64,000 bases of DNA, taken from positions 124,001 to 188,000 of the forward strand of contig JADJVL010000002.1 in NCBI GenBank assembly GCA_016710635.1, in the 5' to 3' direction. The position numbers and the translations under genes were made by a program. The stretch is from Holophagaceae bacterium. GTDB taxonomy: Bacteria; Acidobacteriota; Holophagae; Holophagales; Holophagaceae. The notes beneath the pieces are model-generated. The model saw nothing but the letters and a program-made list of their open reading frames with translations, made no database searches and had not been told where the DNA came from. Every line of letters starts with the position of its first letter. The first letter of the stretch is position 1. Below are positions 40,346 through 52,977 of the stretch, piece after piece.

Positions 40346-41092
40346 GTGAAGGTTTTCCCCACCCTCAACATCCGCCAGGGTTTCGCGGTGCCCGCGCTTG
40401 GGGAGGAAGGTAGCGGCGGCCCCGCTTCGCAACCGGCGCTCGATCTGGTCCACCGGCTGCTGGCCAGGGGTGTGAGCCACCTGGGCGTCGTGGACGTGGA
40501 CGCCGCCCACGGCGCCGGGCATAACCGGCCACTGATCGGACAGATCCTCAAGCTCTGCCGCCATAGCGACCACCCCGTCTGCGTGCAGGTGGCCGGGGGC
40601 ATCCGGGCCTCGGACCAGGCCCAATTCTTCGTGGACAACGGCGCCGCCTGGCTGGTGGTCGGCACCATCCTCCACAAGTCTCCGATCGTGGTGGAGCAGT
40701 TGCTGGCGCGCTTCCAGAAGCACCTCACCGCCGCCATCGACGCGCGGGGCGGGGAAGTGCACAGTTCGGGCTGGACCTCGCCGGTGGGCCTGAGCGCCGA
40801 AGCCCTCGCCAAGCGCGTCCAGGGCTACGGCTTCCGCAGGCTGCTCTTCGTGGACCTGCCCGGAGAAACCCTTCCGGGCCTTGCCGACACCCACCCCGCC
40901 CCGGATTTCGGCACCGCCAGGCGCCTCGCGGAGGCGACGCGCATGCCGGTCCTGATGGGAGGAAGCATCCGCACCCCCGCGCACCTCGAAAGCGCCCAGG
41001 GCATTCCGGGCCTGCAGGGCGTCCTGGTGGACGCACTCCTCTACGAGCAGGAGCACGCCTTCTTCAGGGGCCACGCGTCCCCTTGCGCCTGA
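40346..41092 (+). CDS. HisA/HisF-family TIM-barrel protein, diverged
   Basis: A 248-residue (beta/alpha)8 barrel of the HisA family, starting at GTG 40346 after AAGGAG. HisA-like segments are VSHLGVVDVDAAHGAG, VQVAGGIRASDQAQFF, GAAWLVVGT, AIDARGGEVHSSGW and PVLMGGSIR. In HisA the first strand ends with a catalytic Asp (AIDL); here the same position is Asn8 (TLNIRQG). The second catalytic Asp (IDARGG) is kept. There is no histidine operon around it, so a true ProFAR isomerase role is uncertain. It may be a diverged paralog with another phosphosugar substrate. Confidence 0.72.
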   Translation: MKVFPTLNIRQGFAVPALGEEGSGGPASQPALDLVHRLLARGVSHLGVVDVDAAHGAGHNRPLIGQILKLCRHSDHPVCVQVAGGIRASDQAQFFVDNGAAWLVVGTILHKSPIVVEQLLARFQKHLTAAIDARGGEVHSSGWTSPVGLSAEALAKRVQGYGFRRLLFVDLPGETLPGLADTHPAPDFGTARRLAEATRMPVLMGGSIRTPAHLESAQGIPGLQGVLVDALLYEQEHAFFRGHASPCA

Positions 41093-41105
41093 GCCCAGGG
41101 TGGCC

Positions 41106-42894
41106 ATGCCGGACGCCTCCTTCCTCATCGAGCTCTCCGAGCAGGAAAGGCTCCATTTCCGGAACCTGGCGCTGATCCGACCCCAGATCCCCTCGGAAGC
41201 CCAGCTTCAGCTGATCGAAGGACTGGCGCGGAACCTGGCTTCGCCCCGCCTGCTCACCCTGATCTCCCGCACGCCGCACTGGCTGGCCCACGGACCCGTC
41301 CTGCAGGCGCTCGCCGAGAACGACCAGACCCCCGAGGCCATCCGCCGGGACCTCGAGCTGGCGGTTTCCCTCTTCGACCAGATGCGGGAGCTGGACCGGG
41401 CCCCGGCCCACGAGAAGGAGGAGCGCAGCGAGACCATCAAGGCCGTCTACGCCCAGGTGCGGCCGGATCTCAAGCCCATCGTGAAGGCCCAGGCCAAGGC
41501 CATGGCCAAGAACGTCGGCGGCACCGGGTACACCGCCGAATTCCCGCCCCTGCCGGTGGAGGATCCGGACTGGGAGGCCTTGACCCTTCCCCCCGCCCCG
41601 CCCGACCACGCCGGCGTTCCGGTTCCCCAGGCCAGGCTGCCCCGGGAGGAACTGTTGGCCCGGGCCCTGACCACCCACCAGGTCGAGGAGCTGCGCGCCT
41701 TCCTGGGCGAGGCGGACCTGGAGCTGCGGCAGAGCGCCCTGAGAAACCCCCTCATCAACGAGGAGATCCTGCTGCTGTCCCTGCAGGATTCCCTGATTCC
41801 CGAATTCTTTGAGGAAGTCTACGCCGAGGCCCGCTGGTACTTCCGCGAGCCCCCTGCGCGCCGCCATGCGCGAATCCCCGAACTGTCCGGCGGCCCTTTC
41901 CCGGAAGCTCTACATCGGGGGGGAACTGCTCGCCCAGCTCCAGCGGAACGAGAAGGACCACCGCAACCTCCGCCGCACGGTGAGCCTCTTCACCCAGCTG
42001 GACGAGACCGAATACCAGTTCATCACCTTCTGGGCCAAGCGGGCCACGCCTTCGCTGCTCAGGGTAATCAAGTGGTTCTACGACCGCCTGCAGCGCCGCC
42101 GCCTGAGCCAGGCCTCGGGCCTGTCCGCCCAGCCCGAAGGGAAGTGGGCGTCCCTGGAGGAACGGGTCTTCACCGCCAACCAGGCGACGGCGCCGGAGCA
42201 GCTCATCGCTTCGCTCATGGACCCGGATCCCAAGGTGTTCACGGTGGTTCTGGAGAACCCGGGGCTCACGCCAAGGGAGCTCCTGGCGGCCATCCCAAGC
42301 CTGGACCAGCACCGCGCGGAGCGGCTGGCCGCCCACAATTCCTGGGGGGAGGAGCCGGCGGTGCAGGAGGCCCTGCTCCACAATCCGCACCTCACCGAAT
42401 ACACGGCCCTTCGCCTGCTGCCCAACCTGATCGTGCCCCGGGCCCTCCTGGACCTCCTGCGGGATCCCCGGATCCCGCACCTGGAGCTCAAGCGCCGCGC
42501 CCTGGACACACTGCGGGCCCTCTACCAGGGCATGAGCGTCCACGAGCGCATCCTGGTGCTGCGCAACACCGGTGGGGAGCTGATCCGGCACCTCCAGGCC
42601 GAAGTGCTTCAGGACGAAGAGACCCTCAGCGCCATGATCAGCGACCGGCAGCTGGATCCCAGCATCCTGCTCCGCCTGGCCCGCAACAAGCAGACGCCCC
42701 GGAACGTGCTGGGCCAGATCGCGGCCCACCCGATCCTCATGGCCCACCCGGCCATCATGCAGGAGCTGCTGCTGAACCCGAAGACGCCCCGGGAGGCCGC
42801 CATCCGCATCTGGGGCCTGCTTTCGGAAAGCGAGCAGCAGCAGCTGCTCCGCAGCCCGCACCTGCCGACACCCCTCCGCCACCTCGGCGGCTGA
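41106..42894 (+). pseudogene. Large helical protein of unknown function, interrupted by a frameshift in a C5 run
   Basis: The first frame (from ATG 41106, or GTG 41100) encodes a helical protein up to AEARWYFREP near 41850. At the CCCCC run 41850-41854 the coding sense passes to the next frame, which continues LRAAMRESPNCPAALSRK to the stop at 42894. Removing one C restores an uninterrupted protein of about 595 residues. Repeated helical units with Asn-Pro turns (VVLENPGLTPRELLAAIPSL, ALLHNPHLTEYTALRLLPNL, ILLRLARNKQTPRNVLGQIA) resemble HEAT/leucine-rich-variant repeats. No known family was recognised. The rest of the gene looks intact, so this may be a sequencing error, a recent mutation or slippage-controlled expression. 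Confidence 0.75.
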
Positions 42895-42925
42895 CCGTCC
42901 CGATGCCACTTCTTCCGGAGCTTCC

Positions 42926-44698
42926 ATGCGCCGCTTCCGTCTCCTTCTGCCTTTTGCGGTGACCGTCCTCGCCGCCCAGGGGGCCTCCGAGGTCCAGATC
43001 CGGGCCGACCGGTTCCTGAAGCTGGTGAACGCCGGCTACCAGGCTCTCTATAACGTGGAAAGCCGCGCCCAGTGGGACGCCAGCACCGATGTGTCGCCGA
43101 TCCACGATGCGGGTGCTGAAACCGCCGGCAAGGCCCGGGCGGCCTTCAATGGCAATCCCGCGCTCATCAGCGAGGCCCGGGAGCTCCTGGAACACCGGAA
43201 GGACCTGAACGAGATCACGGTCCGGCAGCTGGAACGGGTCCTCATGAACGCCGCCGAAGGCCCCATGACCAACCCGAAGCTGGTGGGCGCCCGCATCGAG
43301 GCCGAAACGAAGCAGGCTTCGATCATGAACGGCTTCCAGTTCAAGGTGGACGGGAAGCCCGTCACCGCCAACGACATCGACACCCTCCTGGTCAAGAGCG
43401 TGGATCTGGCGGAACGCCGGAAGTGGTGGGAGGCCAGCAAGGAGATCGGCGTGCCCCTTAAGGATGGCCTCGCCAACCTCCGGGATCTCCGGAACGGCGT
43501 CGCGAAGGAGCTTGGATACCCGGATTATTTCGCCCTCCAGCTGGCCAAGTACGGCATGACCACCGACGAGATGCTCAGGCTCTGCCGGGACATCCGCCGG
43601 GAACTGATGCCCCTCTACCTGGAGCTGCACACGTGGGTGAAGTACGAACTGGCCAAGAAGTACGGCCAGCCCGTCCCCAAGCGCATTCCCGCCCACTGGA
43701 TCAACAATCGCTGGAGCCAGAACTGGACAGGCTTCGTGGACGGCGTGGACTTCGATCCCTACTTCAAGGACTGGAAGCCCGCGCAGATCGTCACCACCGC
43801 CGAGGACTTCTACGTCTCCCTGGGCTTCCCCAAGCTGCCCGCCACCTTCTGGGAACGCAGCGACCTCTACCCGTTGGCCAAGGGTGATCCCCGGAAGAAG
43901 AACGCCCACGCCAGCTGCTGGCACCTGGACCTGGACAGCGACATCCGGTCCCTGATGAGCGTGGAGAACAACATGGAGTGGTTCTCCACCACCCACCACG
44001 AGCTGGGCCACGGCTACTACTTCATCAGTTATACCAATCCCGGCGTGCCGCCCCTGTTGCGCGACGGCGCTGCGCCCTTCTTCCACGAAGGCGTGGGGGA
44101 GCTCATCGCCCTGGCCACCCGCCAGGTGCCCTACCTGAAACACGCCGGCGTGCTGCCCAAGGACGCGAAGCTCGACGAGACCAAGGTGCTCCTCAACGAC
44201 GCCCTGGAAGTGGCCATCCCCTTCATGTTCTGGGCCTGCGGCACCATGCCCGAGTGGGAGGCGGACTTCTACGCCAAGGAAATGCCGAAGGACGAGATGA
44301 ACGCCCGCTGGTGGAAGGTCGTGGCCGACCTCCAGGGCGTGGAGCCCCCGAGCCCCCGCAGCGAGGCCTGGTGCGATCCCGCCACCAAGACCCACATCAA
44401 CGACAATCCCGCCTACTACTACAGCTACGGCCTGGCCACGGTCTTCAAGTTCCAGATGCACGACCACATCGCCCGGAAGATCCTGCATCAGGATCCCCGC
44501 AACACGAACTACGCGGGGCACAAGGAGGTGGGCGCCTTCCTGAAGGGCGTGCTCGCCAAGGGCGCCACGGAGGATTGGCGGAAGGTCCTGAAGGACGCCA
44601 CCGGCGAGGACCTGAGCACCCGCGCCATGGCGGACTACTTCCAGCCGCTCCTGGTGTGGCTCCAGGCGCAGAACAAGGGGCGCCAGAAAGGCTGGTAA
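42926..44698 (+). CDS. Peptidase M2 family (angiotensin-converting-enzyme-like) dipeptidyl carboxypeptidase
   Basis: A 590-residue exported zinc peptidase. A signal peptide occupies about residues 1-19 (MRRFRLLLPFAVTVLAAQG). The zinc motif HHELGHGYYF (HExxH at 358-362) and the third ligand Glu388 in FFHEGVGE match the ACE family. SENNMEWF-like context (VENNMEWFSTTH) and NPAYYYSYGLATVFKFQMHD near the C-terminus are also typical. It probably removes C-terminal dipeptides from periplasmic peptides. Length fits single-domain bacterial ACE homologs. It starts 31 bases after the frameshifted gene. Confidence 0.93.
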   Translation: MRRFRLLLPFAVTVLAAQGASEVQIRADRFLKLVNAGYQALYNVESRAQWDASTDVSPIHDAGAETAGKARAAFNGNPALISEARELLEHRKDLNEITVRQLERVLMNAAEGPMTNPKLVGARIEAETKQASIMNGFQFKVDGKPVTANDIDTLLVKSVDLAERRKWWEASKEIGVPLKDGLANLRDLRNGVAKELGYPDYFALQLAKYGMTTDEMLRLCRDIRRELMPLYLELHTWVKYELAKKYGQPVPKRIPAHWINNRWSQNWTGFVDGVDFDPYFKDWKPAQIVTTAEDFYVSLGFPKLPATFWERSDLYPLAKGDPRKKNAHASCWHLDLDSDIRSLMSVENNMEWFSTTHHELGHGYYFISYTNPGVPPLLRDGAAPFFHEGVGELIALATRQVPYLKHAGVLPKDAKLDETKVLLNDALEVAIPFMFWACGTMPEWEADFYAKEMPKDEMNARWWKVVADLQGVEPPSPRSEAWCDPATKTHINDNPAYYYSYGLATVFKFQMHDHIARKILHQDPRNTNYAGHKEVGAFLKGVLAKGATEDWRKVLKDATGEDLSTRAMADYFQPLLVWLQAQNKGRQKGW

Positions 44699-44714
44699 GG
44701 CTTCCCGCCCTTCG

Positions 44715-45917
44715 CTACAGCCACCAACGCAGGGCATAGGCGGCCTGCTGCCCGAGCCGGACCCACCAGGGCCGCGACCGCCACTGGGCCAAGGTGACCA
44801 CCCTGCTTTCGGGCACCTGCTCGAGGAGGGCCTGCTCCAGTTGCTGGGCCAGCCCTTCATGCTGGATCAGCAGGTTCAGCTCCAGGTTGTGGCGGAAGCT
44901 GCGGGAATCGAGGTTGGCGCTCCCGATCAGGGACAAGTCGTGGCCCAGCAGCGCGGCCTTCGCGTGGAGGAAGCGGCCGCCCCGTTCCAGGATCTTGGCG
45001 CCGGCGCGCAGGAGGGTCCCGTAGCCGGCCCGGCTGGCGGCGAGGGTCAATCGGTTGTCGCTCACCCCCGGCAGGAGGAGGCGCAGGTCCACGCCCCGCC
45101 GCGCCGCCCGGCCCAGCAGGCCCCGCAATCGCAAGGTGGGGATGAAGTAGGCGTTGGCGATCCAGAGGCGACCCCGCGCTTCCCGCACCAGCAGTTCGAT
45201 GTGCCGGCGGATGGCCCCGGTGCCGAAGCGCTGGAGGCTCGTCACCACCTGGACACGGGCCTCGTGGAACCACGCCCCGGGCCAGAAAGGTTGGCCTGGC
45301 ATCTCCTCGAAGGCTTGTCCGGGGCCCGGCCCCGTCCGCCGCCATACCTTTTGGAAGTCGTCATCCAGATCGCGTACAGAGGGCCCCCGCAGGGCTACGC
45401 CCATGTCCAGGTAGGCGGCTTCGGTCAGGCGCAAGTCGTACTCCTCGCCCCAGTTGGCGCTGCCCACCACGGCCTCGACCCCGTCCGCCACCACGAGCTT
45501 GCGGTGGTTGCGGCGGTTCCAGACGCTTAACGGCCGCCACAGGCCCACGGGGTGGAAGAGGCGGATCTCGCCCCCGGCCTGCCGCACCTGGTCGATCAAG
45601 GACCCCGCGTCGAGGCTGCCCAGGTGGTCCACGACCCCGTGGACGGCCACCCCGCGGCCGCTGGCCTCCTTCAGCAGACTGGCGATCTCCCGCCCCACCG
45701 CATCCGGCTTCCAGATGTACATTTCGAAACGCAGGGACTTCCGCGCGCCCCGGATCAGCGCCCGGGTGGCATCCAGGATGTCGCCACCGCCGCGCAGCAG
45801 GGCGACCTCATTGCCCTCCCGCAGGGCCATGCCGTGCTGGCTGGAGAAGCTGAGGAGAAAGCGCTGCCAGCCGGGGCCCCCGGCCGGGAGTGGCGGGGAG
45901 CTCCTGCCTCGGGACAC
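44715..45917 (-). CDS. Phospholipase D-type phosphatidyltransferase, cardiolipin-synthase-like
   Basis: A 400-residue protein with two HKD motifs: NHRKLVVADGVEAVVGSANWGEEY (shown as its core HRKLVVAD, about residue 138) and LHAKAALLGHDLSLIGSANL (about 318). It has no N-terminal membrane helices of the classical ClsA type, so it is closer to ClsB. ClsB-like enzymes join phosphatidylglycerol units into cardiolipin. A nuclease or other transphosphatidylase role is possible. The start is GTG 45917, one base after the TAG of the upstream SHOCT-protein gene. Confidence 0.85.
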   Translation of the reverse strand: MSRGRSSPPLPAGGPGWQRFLLSFSSQHGMALREGNEVALLRGGGDILDATRALIRGARKSLRFEMYIWKPDAVGREIASLLKEASGRGVAVHGVVDHLGSLDAGSLIDQVRQAGGEIRLFHPVGLWRPLSVWNRRNHRKLVVADGVEAVVGSANWGEEYDLRLTEAAYLDMGVALRGPSVRDLDDDFQKVWRRTGPGPGQAFEEMPGQPFWPGAWFHEARVQVVTSLQRFGTGAIRRHIELLVREARGRLWIANAYFIPTLRLRGLLGRAARRGVDLRLLLPGVSDNRLTLAASRAGYGTLLRAGAKILERGGRFLHAKAALLGHDLSLIGSANLDSRSFRHNLELNLLIQHEGLAQQLEQALLEQVPESRVVTLAQWRSRPWWVRLGQQAAYALRWWL

Positions 45918-46952
45918 CTAGAGGTCCCGCAACAGCTCGGCCTTCTTGGTCTGGTACTCGGCCTCGGTGATCAGCCCTTTCCGCCGCATGCGGTCCAGGG
46001 CTTCGAGCCGCGCTTCCAGGCTTCTGGGCTCGCTGGCATTGGCCGGAGCGCTGGCTCCCGCGGGCGCTTTGAACTTCTCCATGGCCCCGGCCAGGGCGGC
46101 GGCCCGTTCCGCGTCCTTCACGGCATCCTTGAAGATGCTGGCATCCGGGAGGAGCTCCCGGGCTTCGCGGAAAAGGGCGAGGGCCTCCTCGTGCCGGCCC
46201 TCCTGGAAGGACAGGACGCCCAGGTTGTGCAGAACCCGGCCCCGGTACTTGGCTTCTCCCTTGGAATCGGCCCGGGCCGACGCCGCGCCGCGCCGCGCGA
46301 GCTCCCAGGCACCCTTCCGATCCCCGGAATCGAGGCGCTTGAAGGCCTCCTCCATGCCGTACTGCTTGTCATCGAAATAGGTGACCTTGAGGACTTCGGT
46401 CCAGGGCAGGAGCTGCTTCAGCGTGCTGGCCACCGCCTCTTCCCGGAGCTGGCGCCGCATGGGGGCGGCATCGGGAAAGGCGGGCCTGCCCTTGTCGGAA
46501 CTCACGGAAGCCTTGGGCCGCTCGTCCATCCGCAGGACCTCCAGGACCTTCCCCGTGGCCGGTTCCACCAGTTGCACCCTGGCCCCGTATTCCAGCCGGG
46601 TCGTGGCGGTGCGGGTGGTGCTCTTGATCCGGCCATCCCGGTCCTTGTCCTCCTTCACGCCCTCCTCGTGCAAGGCCTCGTCCCGATGCACTTCCACCAT
46701 GAGGAGCGCCTCCCCGGCGCCGCGGTCCACCACCTGCACCCGACCGGTCCGGGAGAGCGCCGACAGGAGGGCGTCGACGAGTTCCTGGGAGCGGGCTTCC
46801 CGCGCCGGGGCGAAGGCCACCCGCTCCAGTCTCACGCCGAGCTCGGGGGGATGCTGGAGGGGCACGTCCACGGTGGGGTTGGCCAGGCGGGACCAGAACT
46901 GCGCCATGAGCGGACTGCTCATGGTGATCAGGGCCAGGAGGGCGGCTCGCAC
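45918..46952 (-). CDS. Exported protein with TPR segment and C-terminal SHOCT domain
   Basis: A 344-residue protein starting at GTG 46952. A hydrophobic N-terminus (MRAALLALITMSSPLMAQF) suggests export. The middle (about residues 30-180) looks like an LPS- or lipoprotein-related alpha/beta domain with SQELVDALLSALSRTGRVQV. A TPR pair follows (about 235-285: VLHNLGVLSFQEGRHEEALA). The last 33 residues (LEALDRMRRKGLITEAEYQT and onward) are a SHOCT motif, usual at protein C-termini. The precise role is unknown. Confidence 0.72.
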   Translation of the reverse strand: MRAALLALITMSSPLMAQFWSRLANPTVDVPLQHPPELGVRLERVAFAPAREARSQELVDALLSALSRTGRVQVVDRGAGEALLMVEVHRDEALHEEGVKEDKDRDGRIKSTTRTATTRLEYGARVQLVEPATGKVLEVLRMDERPKASVSSDKGRPAFPDAAPMRRQLREEAVASTLKQLLPWTEVLKVTYFDDKQYGMEEAFKRLDSGDRKGAWELARRGAASARADSKGEAKYRGRVLHNLGVLSFQEGRHEEALALFREARELLPDASIFKDAVKDAERAAALAGAMEKFKAPAGASAPANASEPRSLEARLEALDRMRRKGLITEAEYQTKKAELLRDL

Positions 46953-47013
46953 GGGAACTCCACGGGTGAGGACGGGTCAAGTATCGGCGACAATGGGCGT
47001 TTCGGAGTCCGAG

Positions 47014-47460
47014 ATGCCTCACGCCTACCCCTTCATGCTGACCTGGACCGGGAACACCCTGCAGGAGGGCTATTCCCGCGACGCCGAGGCCACCGCCTCG
47101 GGCAAGGTGGCGATCCCTGTGAGCAGTGCCGCCGAGTACGCGGGCACGGCCCACCGCTGGAACCCCGAGGACCTTCTGGGGGCAGCCCTCGCCAACTGCC
47201 ACATGCTCACCTTCCTGGCCCTGTGCGCCAAGGCGCGGGTGGAAGTCACCCGCTACGAGGACCACGCCGAGTCCATCCTCGACACCATGGATAAGGTGAC
47301 CTGGGTGGCGGAGATCCACCTCAAGCCCACCATCCGCGTGGCCCGGGGCACCAGCAAGGCCAAGGTGGAGGAGCTCTTCCAGAAGGCCCACAAGTACTGC
47401 TTCGTCGCCAACAGCATCAAGTCCAGGGTCGTCATGGCCCCGCTCGTGGTGGAGGCGTGA
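47014..47460 (+). CDS. OsmC family protein
   Basis: A 148-residue OsmC/Ohr-fold protein. Members reduce organic or fatty-acid hydroperoxides with a pair of cysteines. Here the first Cys is in ALANCHMLTFLALC and the second in AHKYCFVANSIKS, in the usual places (about residues 60-70 and 128). The segment AAEYAGTAHRWNPEDLLGAA is typical. Start 47014 has GGAG 6 bases upstream; ATG 46993 would add 7 residues. The stop overlaps the next start by one base (TGATG). Confidence 0.9.
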   Translation: MPHAYPFMLTWTGNTLQEGYSRDAEATASGKVAIPVSSAAEYAGTAHRWNPEDLLGAALANCHMLTFLALCAKARVEVTRYEDHAESILDTMDKVTWVAEIHLKPTIRVARGTSKAKVEELFQKAHKYCFVANSIKSRVVMAPLVVEA

Positions 47461-48062
47461 TGAAGGCCGCGCTGGCCGCAGTCGTGGCGGTCCTCGTGGG
47501 CTGCCAGAGCCCCGAGGCCACCTATCTCGCCAGGCCCGGTGCCCGGATCGCCCTCGAACTGGTGGACCAGAGCCCGAAACCCGGAGGGCTGGGCCCCGAA
47601 GGAGAGGCTGCATACCGGGAAGCCCTCCAGGAGCGGCTCAAACCCCACCTTGTGGCTGCTGGCCCGGATACGCCGCGCCTCGTGGTGGTGGTGACCGGGA
47701 TGCGAGAGGCGGCCGCGGAGGAGTTCCCGGTGGAGCGCATCGCCCTGGCGGCAGCCACGCGCAGCCCCGTCCTGCTGGCCTTGAGCCTCGGGAGCCTGGA
47801 TCAGCGGACCCGGGACAAGCTGGACAGCCTGGGCTACCCCATTCGCGTCCCGGACGCCTCCTTCACGCTCCTGGTCCCCGGTGCCCGCTCCCCAGGCGCC
47901 GGCCAGATCCTCGACCCGAAGGCCCTGATCCTGGCCCATCCCAGGCTGATGCATGGGGAACGCGGTCCGGCATCGCGGCTCCGCGCTGAAGCCGAGGCCT
48001 TCGCCCTCGCCCTCGAGAAGACGCTGCAAGCCACCCATCACTGGCCGGCTCCCGGGCGCTGA
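47460..48062 (+). CDS. Small lipoprotein of unknown function
   Basis: A 200-residue protein with a lipoprotein signal (MKAALAAVVAVLVGCQSPE, lipid attachment at Cys15). The body is alpha/beta with a central stretch DTPRLVVVVTGMREAAAEEF. No family was recognised. ATG 47460 overlaps the osmC stop (TGATG), which favours this start over GTG 47457. Translational coupling suggests shared expression with OsmC, perhaps an envelope stress role. Confidence 0.7.
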   Translation: MKAALAAVVAVLVGCQSPEATYLARPGARIALELVDQSPKPGGLGPEGEAAYREALQERLKPHLVAAGPDTPRLVVVVTGMREAAAEEFPVERIALAAATRSPVLLALSLGSLDQRTRDKLDSLGYPIRVPDASFTLLVPGARSPGAGQILDPKALILAHPRLMHGERGPASRLRAEAEAFALALEKTLQATHHWPAPGR

Positions 48063-48208
48063 CCCGGGTGGCAGGAGACGGGAATGCCGGTGGTGGGCCC
48101 GCCTGCCACCGCGATATTGTGGCGAGACCTCCTCCCGTTCCCATCCTTGCGTCATGGAGCCCAGGCCCGCCGCCAACCGGCGCAGGGAACGGGTCCCAGG
48201 CGAACCCC
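48063..48208 (+). promoter_or_regulatory. Gap before the diguanylate cyclase gene
   Basis: About 145 bases. The frame of the following gene is open through much of it, but the codon use is poor and no good start lies there. CCGGGTGGCAGG-like and GGGCCCGCCTGCC-like stretches at 48064-48108 can pair weakly. No convincing promoter was found. Confidence 0.25.
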
Positions 48209-49864
48209 ATGGCCGACCCTGGCACCACACCGACCCCCACGACCGACGCCTACACGGCTTCCCAGGCCTTCGCGTCCCGCCTCCGCGTCGATGCACTGCT
48301 CCGGCGCATGGATCTCTCATGGCCTGATCTGACCCGCCCTCCGCAGGACCGTCTCCTCGACCTGATGCTGGACGTGGAAGGGGCGGCCCTCGCCGCGGAG
48401 GGACAGAATCCGGCTCTGGCCCTGGCGGCGCGGGATCTGCACCATTGGCTGCAGGGGCTGCACGAATCCGCTCGGGAGCTGAGCACGGAGATGCAGCTCG
48501 AGATCGTGGACGCCATCGTCAGGCTGCGCATCGCGGCGGACCTGGGTCCCAAGGCGCCCCCCATCGCGCCCATGCCCAGGATCACCATCCTTGCCCCCAT
48601 CGGCGGCGTCGACATCCAGCTGGGCCAGGCCTTCCTGGCCGGCTACCAGATCGAGCTGTTCAGCGAACCGGACGACCTGCTCCATTCCGTCCGGGAGGAG
48701 CCACCGGATCTGGTGGTGCTGGACCTCGATGCGCCCTTTGGACCCGAGGATCTCCCCGTCTTCCTGGCCCGGCTTCAGGAAGGGCAGGGGCGGTGCCTCC
48801 CGGTTTCCTATCTTTCCCTTTACACCGACCTGGAGGCCCGCCTGACGGGCGTCCGGGCATCCGGGGTCGCGTTCTTCGCAAAACCCATGGACCTCCAGGC
48901 CCTCCTGGACGCGGTGGACAGGCTTGACCAGCCCCAGTTGCACGAACCCATCCGGGTCCTCGTCGTCGAAGACGACCCACTCACCGCGGCCTTCTGCACC
49001 CGGATCCTGGAAGGCGGCGGGATGCGCGTGGCGGTCGTCCGGGACCCGCTGGCGATCATGCAGCCCCTGGTGGAGCACCGGCCGGACGCCCTGCTCATGG
49101 ATCTCTACATGCCGGACTGCTCTGGCCTGGAACTGGCTGCCGTCATCCGGCAACAGGAGGCCTATGTGGGCCTCCCCATCATTTTCCTGTCCGGAGAACA
49201 GCAGTTGGAGCGGCAACTGGAGGCCCTCAGCCTGGGCGCGGAGGACTTCCTGACGAAACCCGTCTCGCCACGGCACCTCCTCTCCATCGTCACCACCCGC
49301 GCCACGCGGGGACGGCAATTGCGGAACCTGCTGGTGCGCGACAGCCTCACCGGACTGCTCAACCACGTCCACTTGAAGGACAAGCTGCGCCTCGAAACCG
49401 CCCGCGCGGCGCGGGTGGAGGGCCCCCTCAGCTTCGCCATGCTGGACCTCGACCGCTTCAAGCTCGTCAACGACACCTATGGCCATGCCGCCGGAGACCG
49501 GGTGCTCAAGAACCTTTCCCGGCTCCTGCAGCAGCGGCTCCGCAAGACGGATGTCATCGGCCGCTGGGGCGGGGAGGAATTCGCCGTGGTGCTGCCCGAC
49601 ACACCGCTCCCCGTGGCCGTCAAGGTGATGGAGGACATCCGCGAGCGCTTCGCCCAGCTGCCCCAGGAGCTGGGGCGGAAGTCCGTGCGCCTGACCCTGA
49701 GTTGCGGCGTCGCGGCCTTTCCCCAATTCGACGATGTCCCGTCCCTAGTGGATGCCGCGGACCAGGCCCTCTATGCCGCCAAGGGCCTGGGGCGGAACCG
49801 CACCTTGGCTTCGGACCGCTGCGACGAGCCTGGATCCGGAATACCGCGGGCGCCTGGACCTTAA
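48209..49864 (+). CDS. Diguanylate cyclase with two receiver-like domains
   Basis: A 551-residue signalling protein. An N-terminal helical part (about 1-120) precedes a first receiver-like domain (about 124-245, possible phosphoacceptor Asp in LVVLDLDAPFG). A second, canonical receiver follows (about 250-368: VLVVEDDPLTAAF, LLMDLYMPDCSG, FLTKPVSP). The GGDEF domain (about 385-535) has DSLTGLLNHVHLKDKL, DLDRFKLVNDTYGHAAGD and the active motif RWGGEEF. A product-inhibition site RKTD lies 5 residues before GGEEF. It should make cyclic di-GMP under phosphorelay control. No histidine kinase is adjacent. ATG 48209 is preceded by only a weak ribosome site. Confidence 0.88.
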   Translation: MADPGTTPTPTTDAYTASQAFASRLRVDALLRRMDLSWPDLTRPPQDRLLDLMLDVEGAALAAEGQNPALALAARDLHHWLQGLHESARELSTEMQLEIVDAIVRLRIAADLGPKAPPIAPMPRITILAPIGGVDIQLGQAFLAGYQIELFSEPDDLLHSVREEPPDLVVLDLDAPFGPEDLPVFLARLQEGQGRCLPVSYLSLYTDLEARLTGVRASGVAFFAKPMDLQALLDAVDRLDQPQLHEPIRVLVVEDDPLTAAFCTRILEGGGMRVAVVRDPLAIMQPLVEHRPDALLMDLYMPDCSGLELAAVIRQQEAYVGLPIIFLSGEQQLERQLEALSLGAEDFLTKPVSPRHLLSIVTTRATRGRQLRNLLVRDSLTGLLNHVHLKDKLRLETARAARVEGPLSFAMLDLDRFKLVNDTYGHAAGDRVLKNLSRLLQQRLRKTDVIGRWGGEEFAVVLPDTPLPVAVKVMEDIRERFAQLPQELGRKSVRLTLSCGVAAFPQFDDVPSLVDAADQALYAAKGLGRNRTLASDRCDEPGSGIPRAPGP

Positions 49865-49905
49865 GCACCTGATGGCATCCCAGCGCGAAGGGATACCCTG
49901 GGGAC

Positions 49906-50514
<609 letters not shown>

Positions 50515-50562
50515 GCGTTGGCCGGCCCTTGAGGCCGTTACACTGGTCCCTCGAGGTACCCC
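50515..50562 (+). promoter_or_regulatory. lon: Possible lon promoter
   Basis: TTGGCC (50518-50523), a 15-base spacer and TACACT (50539-50544) form a weak, slightly short-spaced sigma70-like pair just before the GTG start of lon. A GGCC-GAGGCC inverted repeat occupies the spacer. No HrcA (CIRCE) or heat-shock operator is visible. Confidence 0.3.

Positions 50563-52977
<2,415 letters not shown>

Noticed and set aside
42895..42962. Continuation of the first frame of the frameshifted gene to 42962
   Set aside because: After 41854 that frame is Pro/Gly/Arg-rich and overlaps the certain second part and the next gene's signal peptide.
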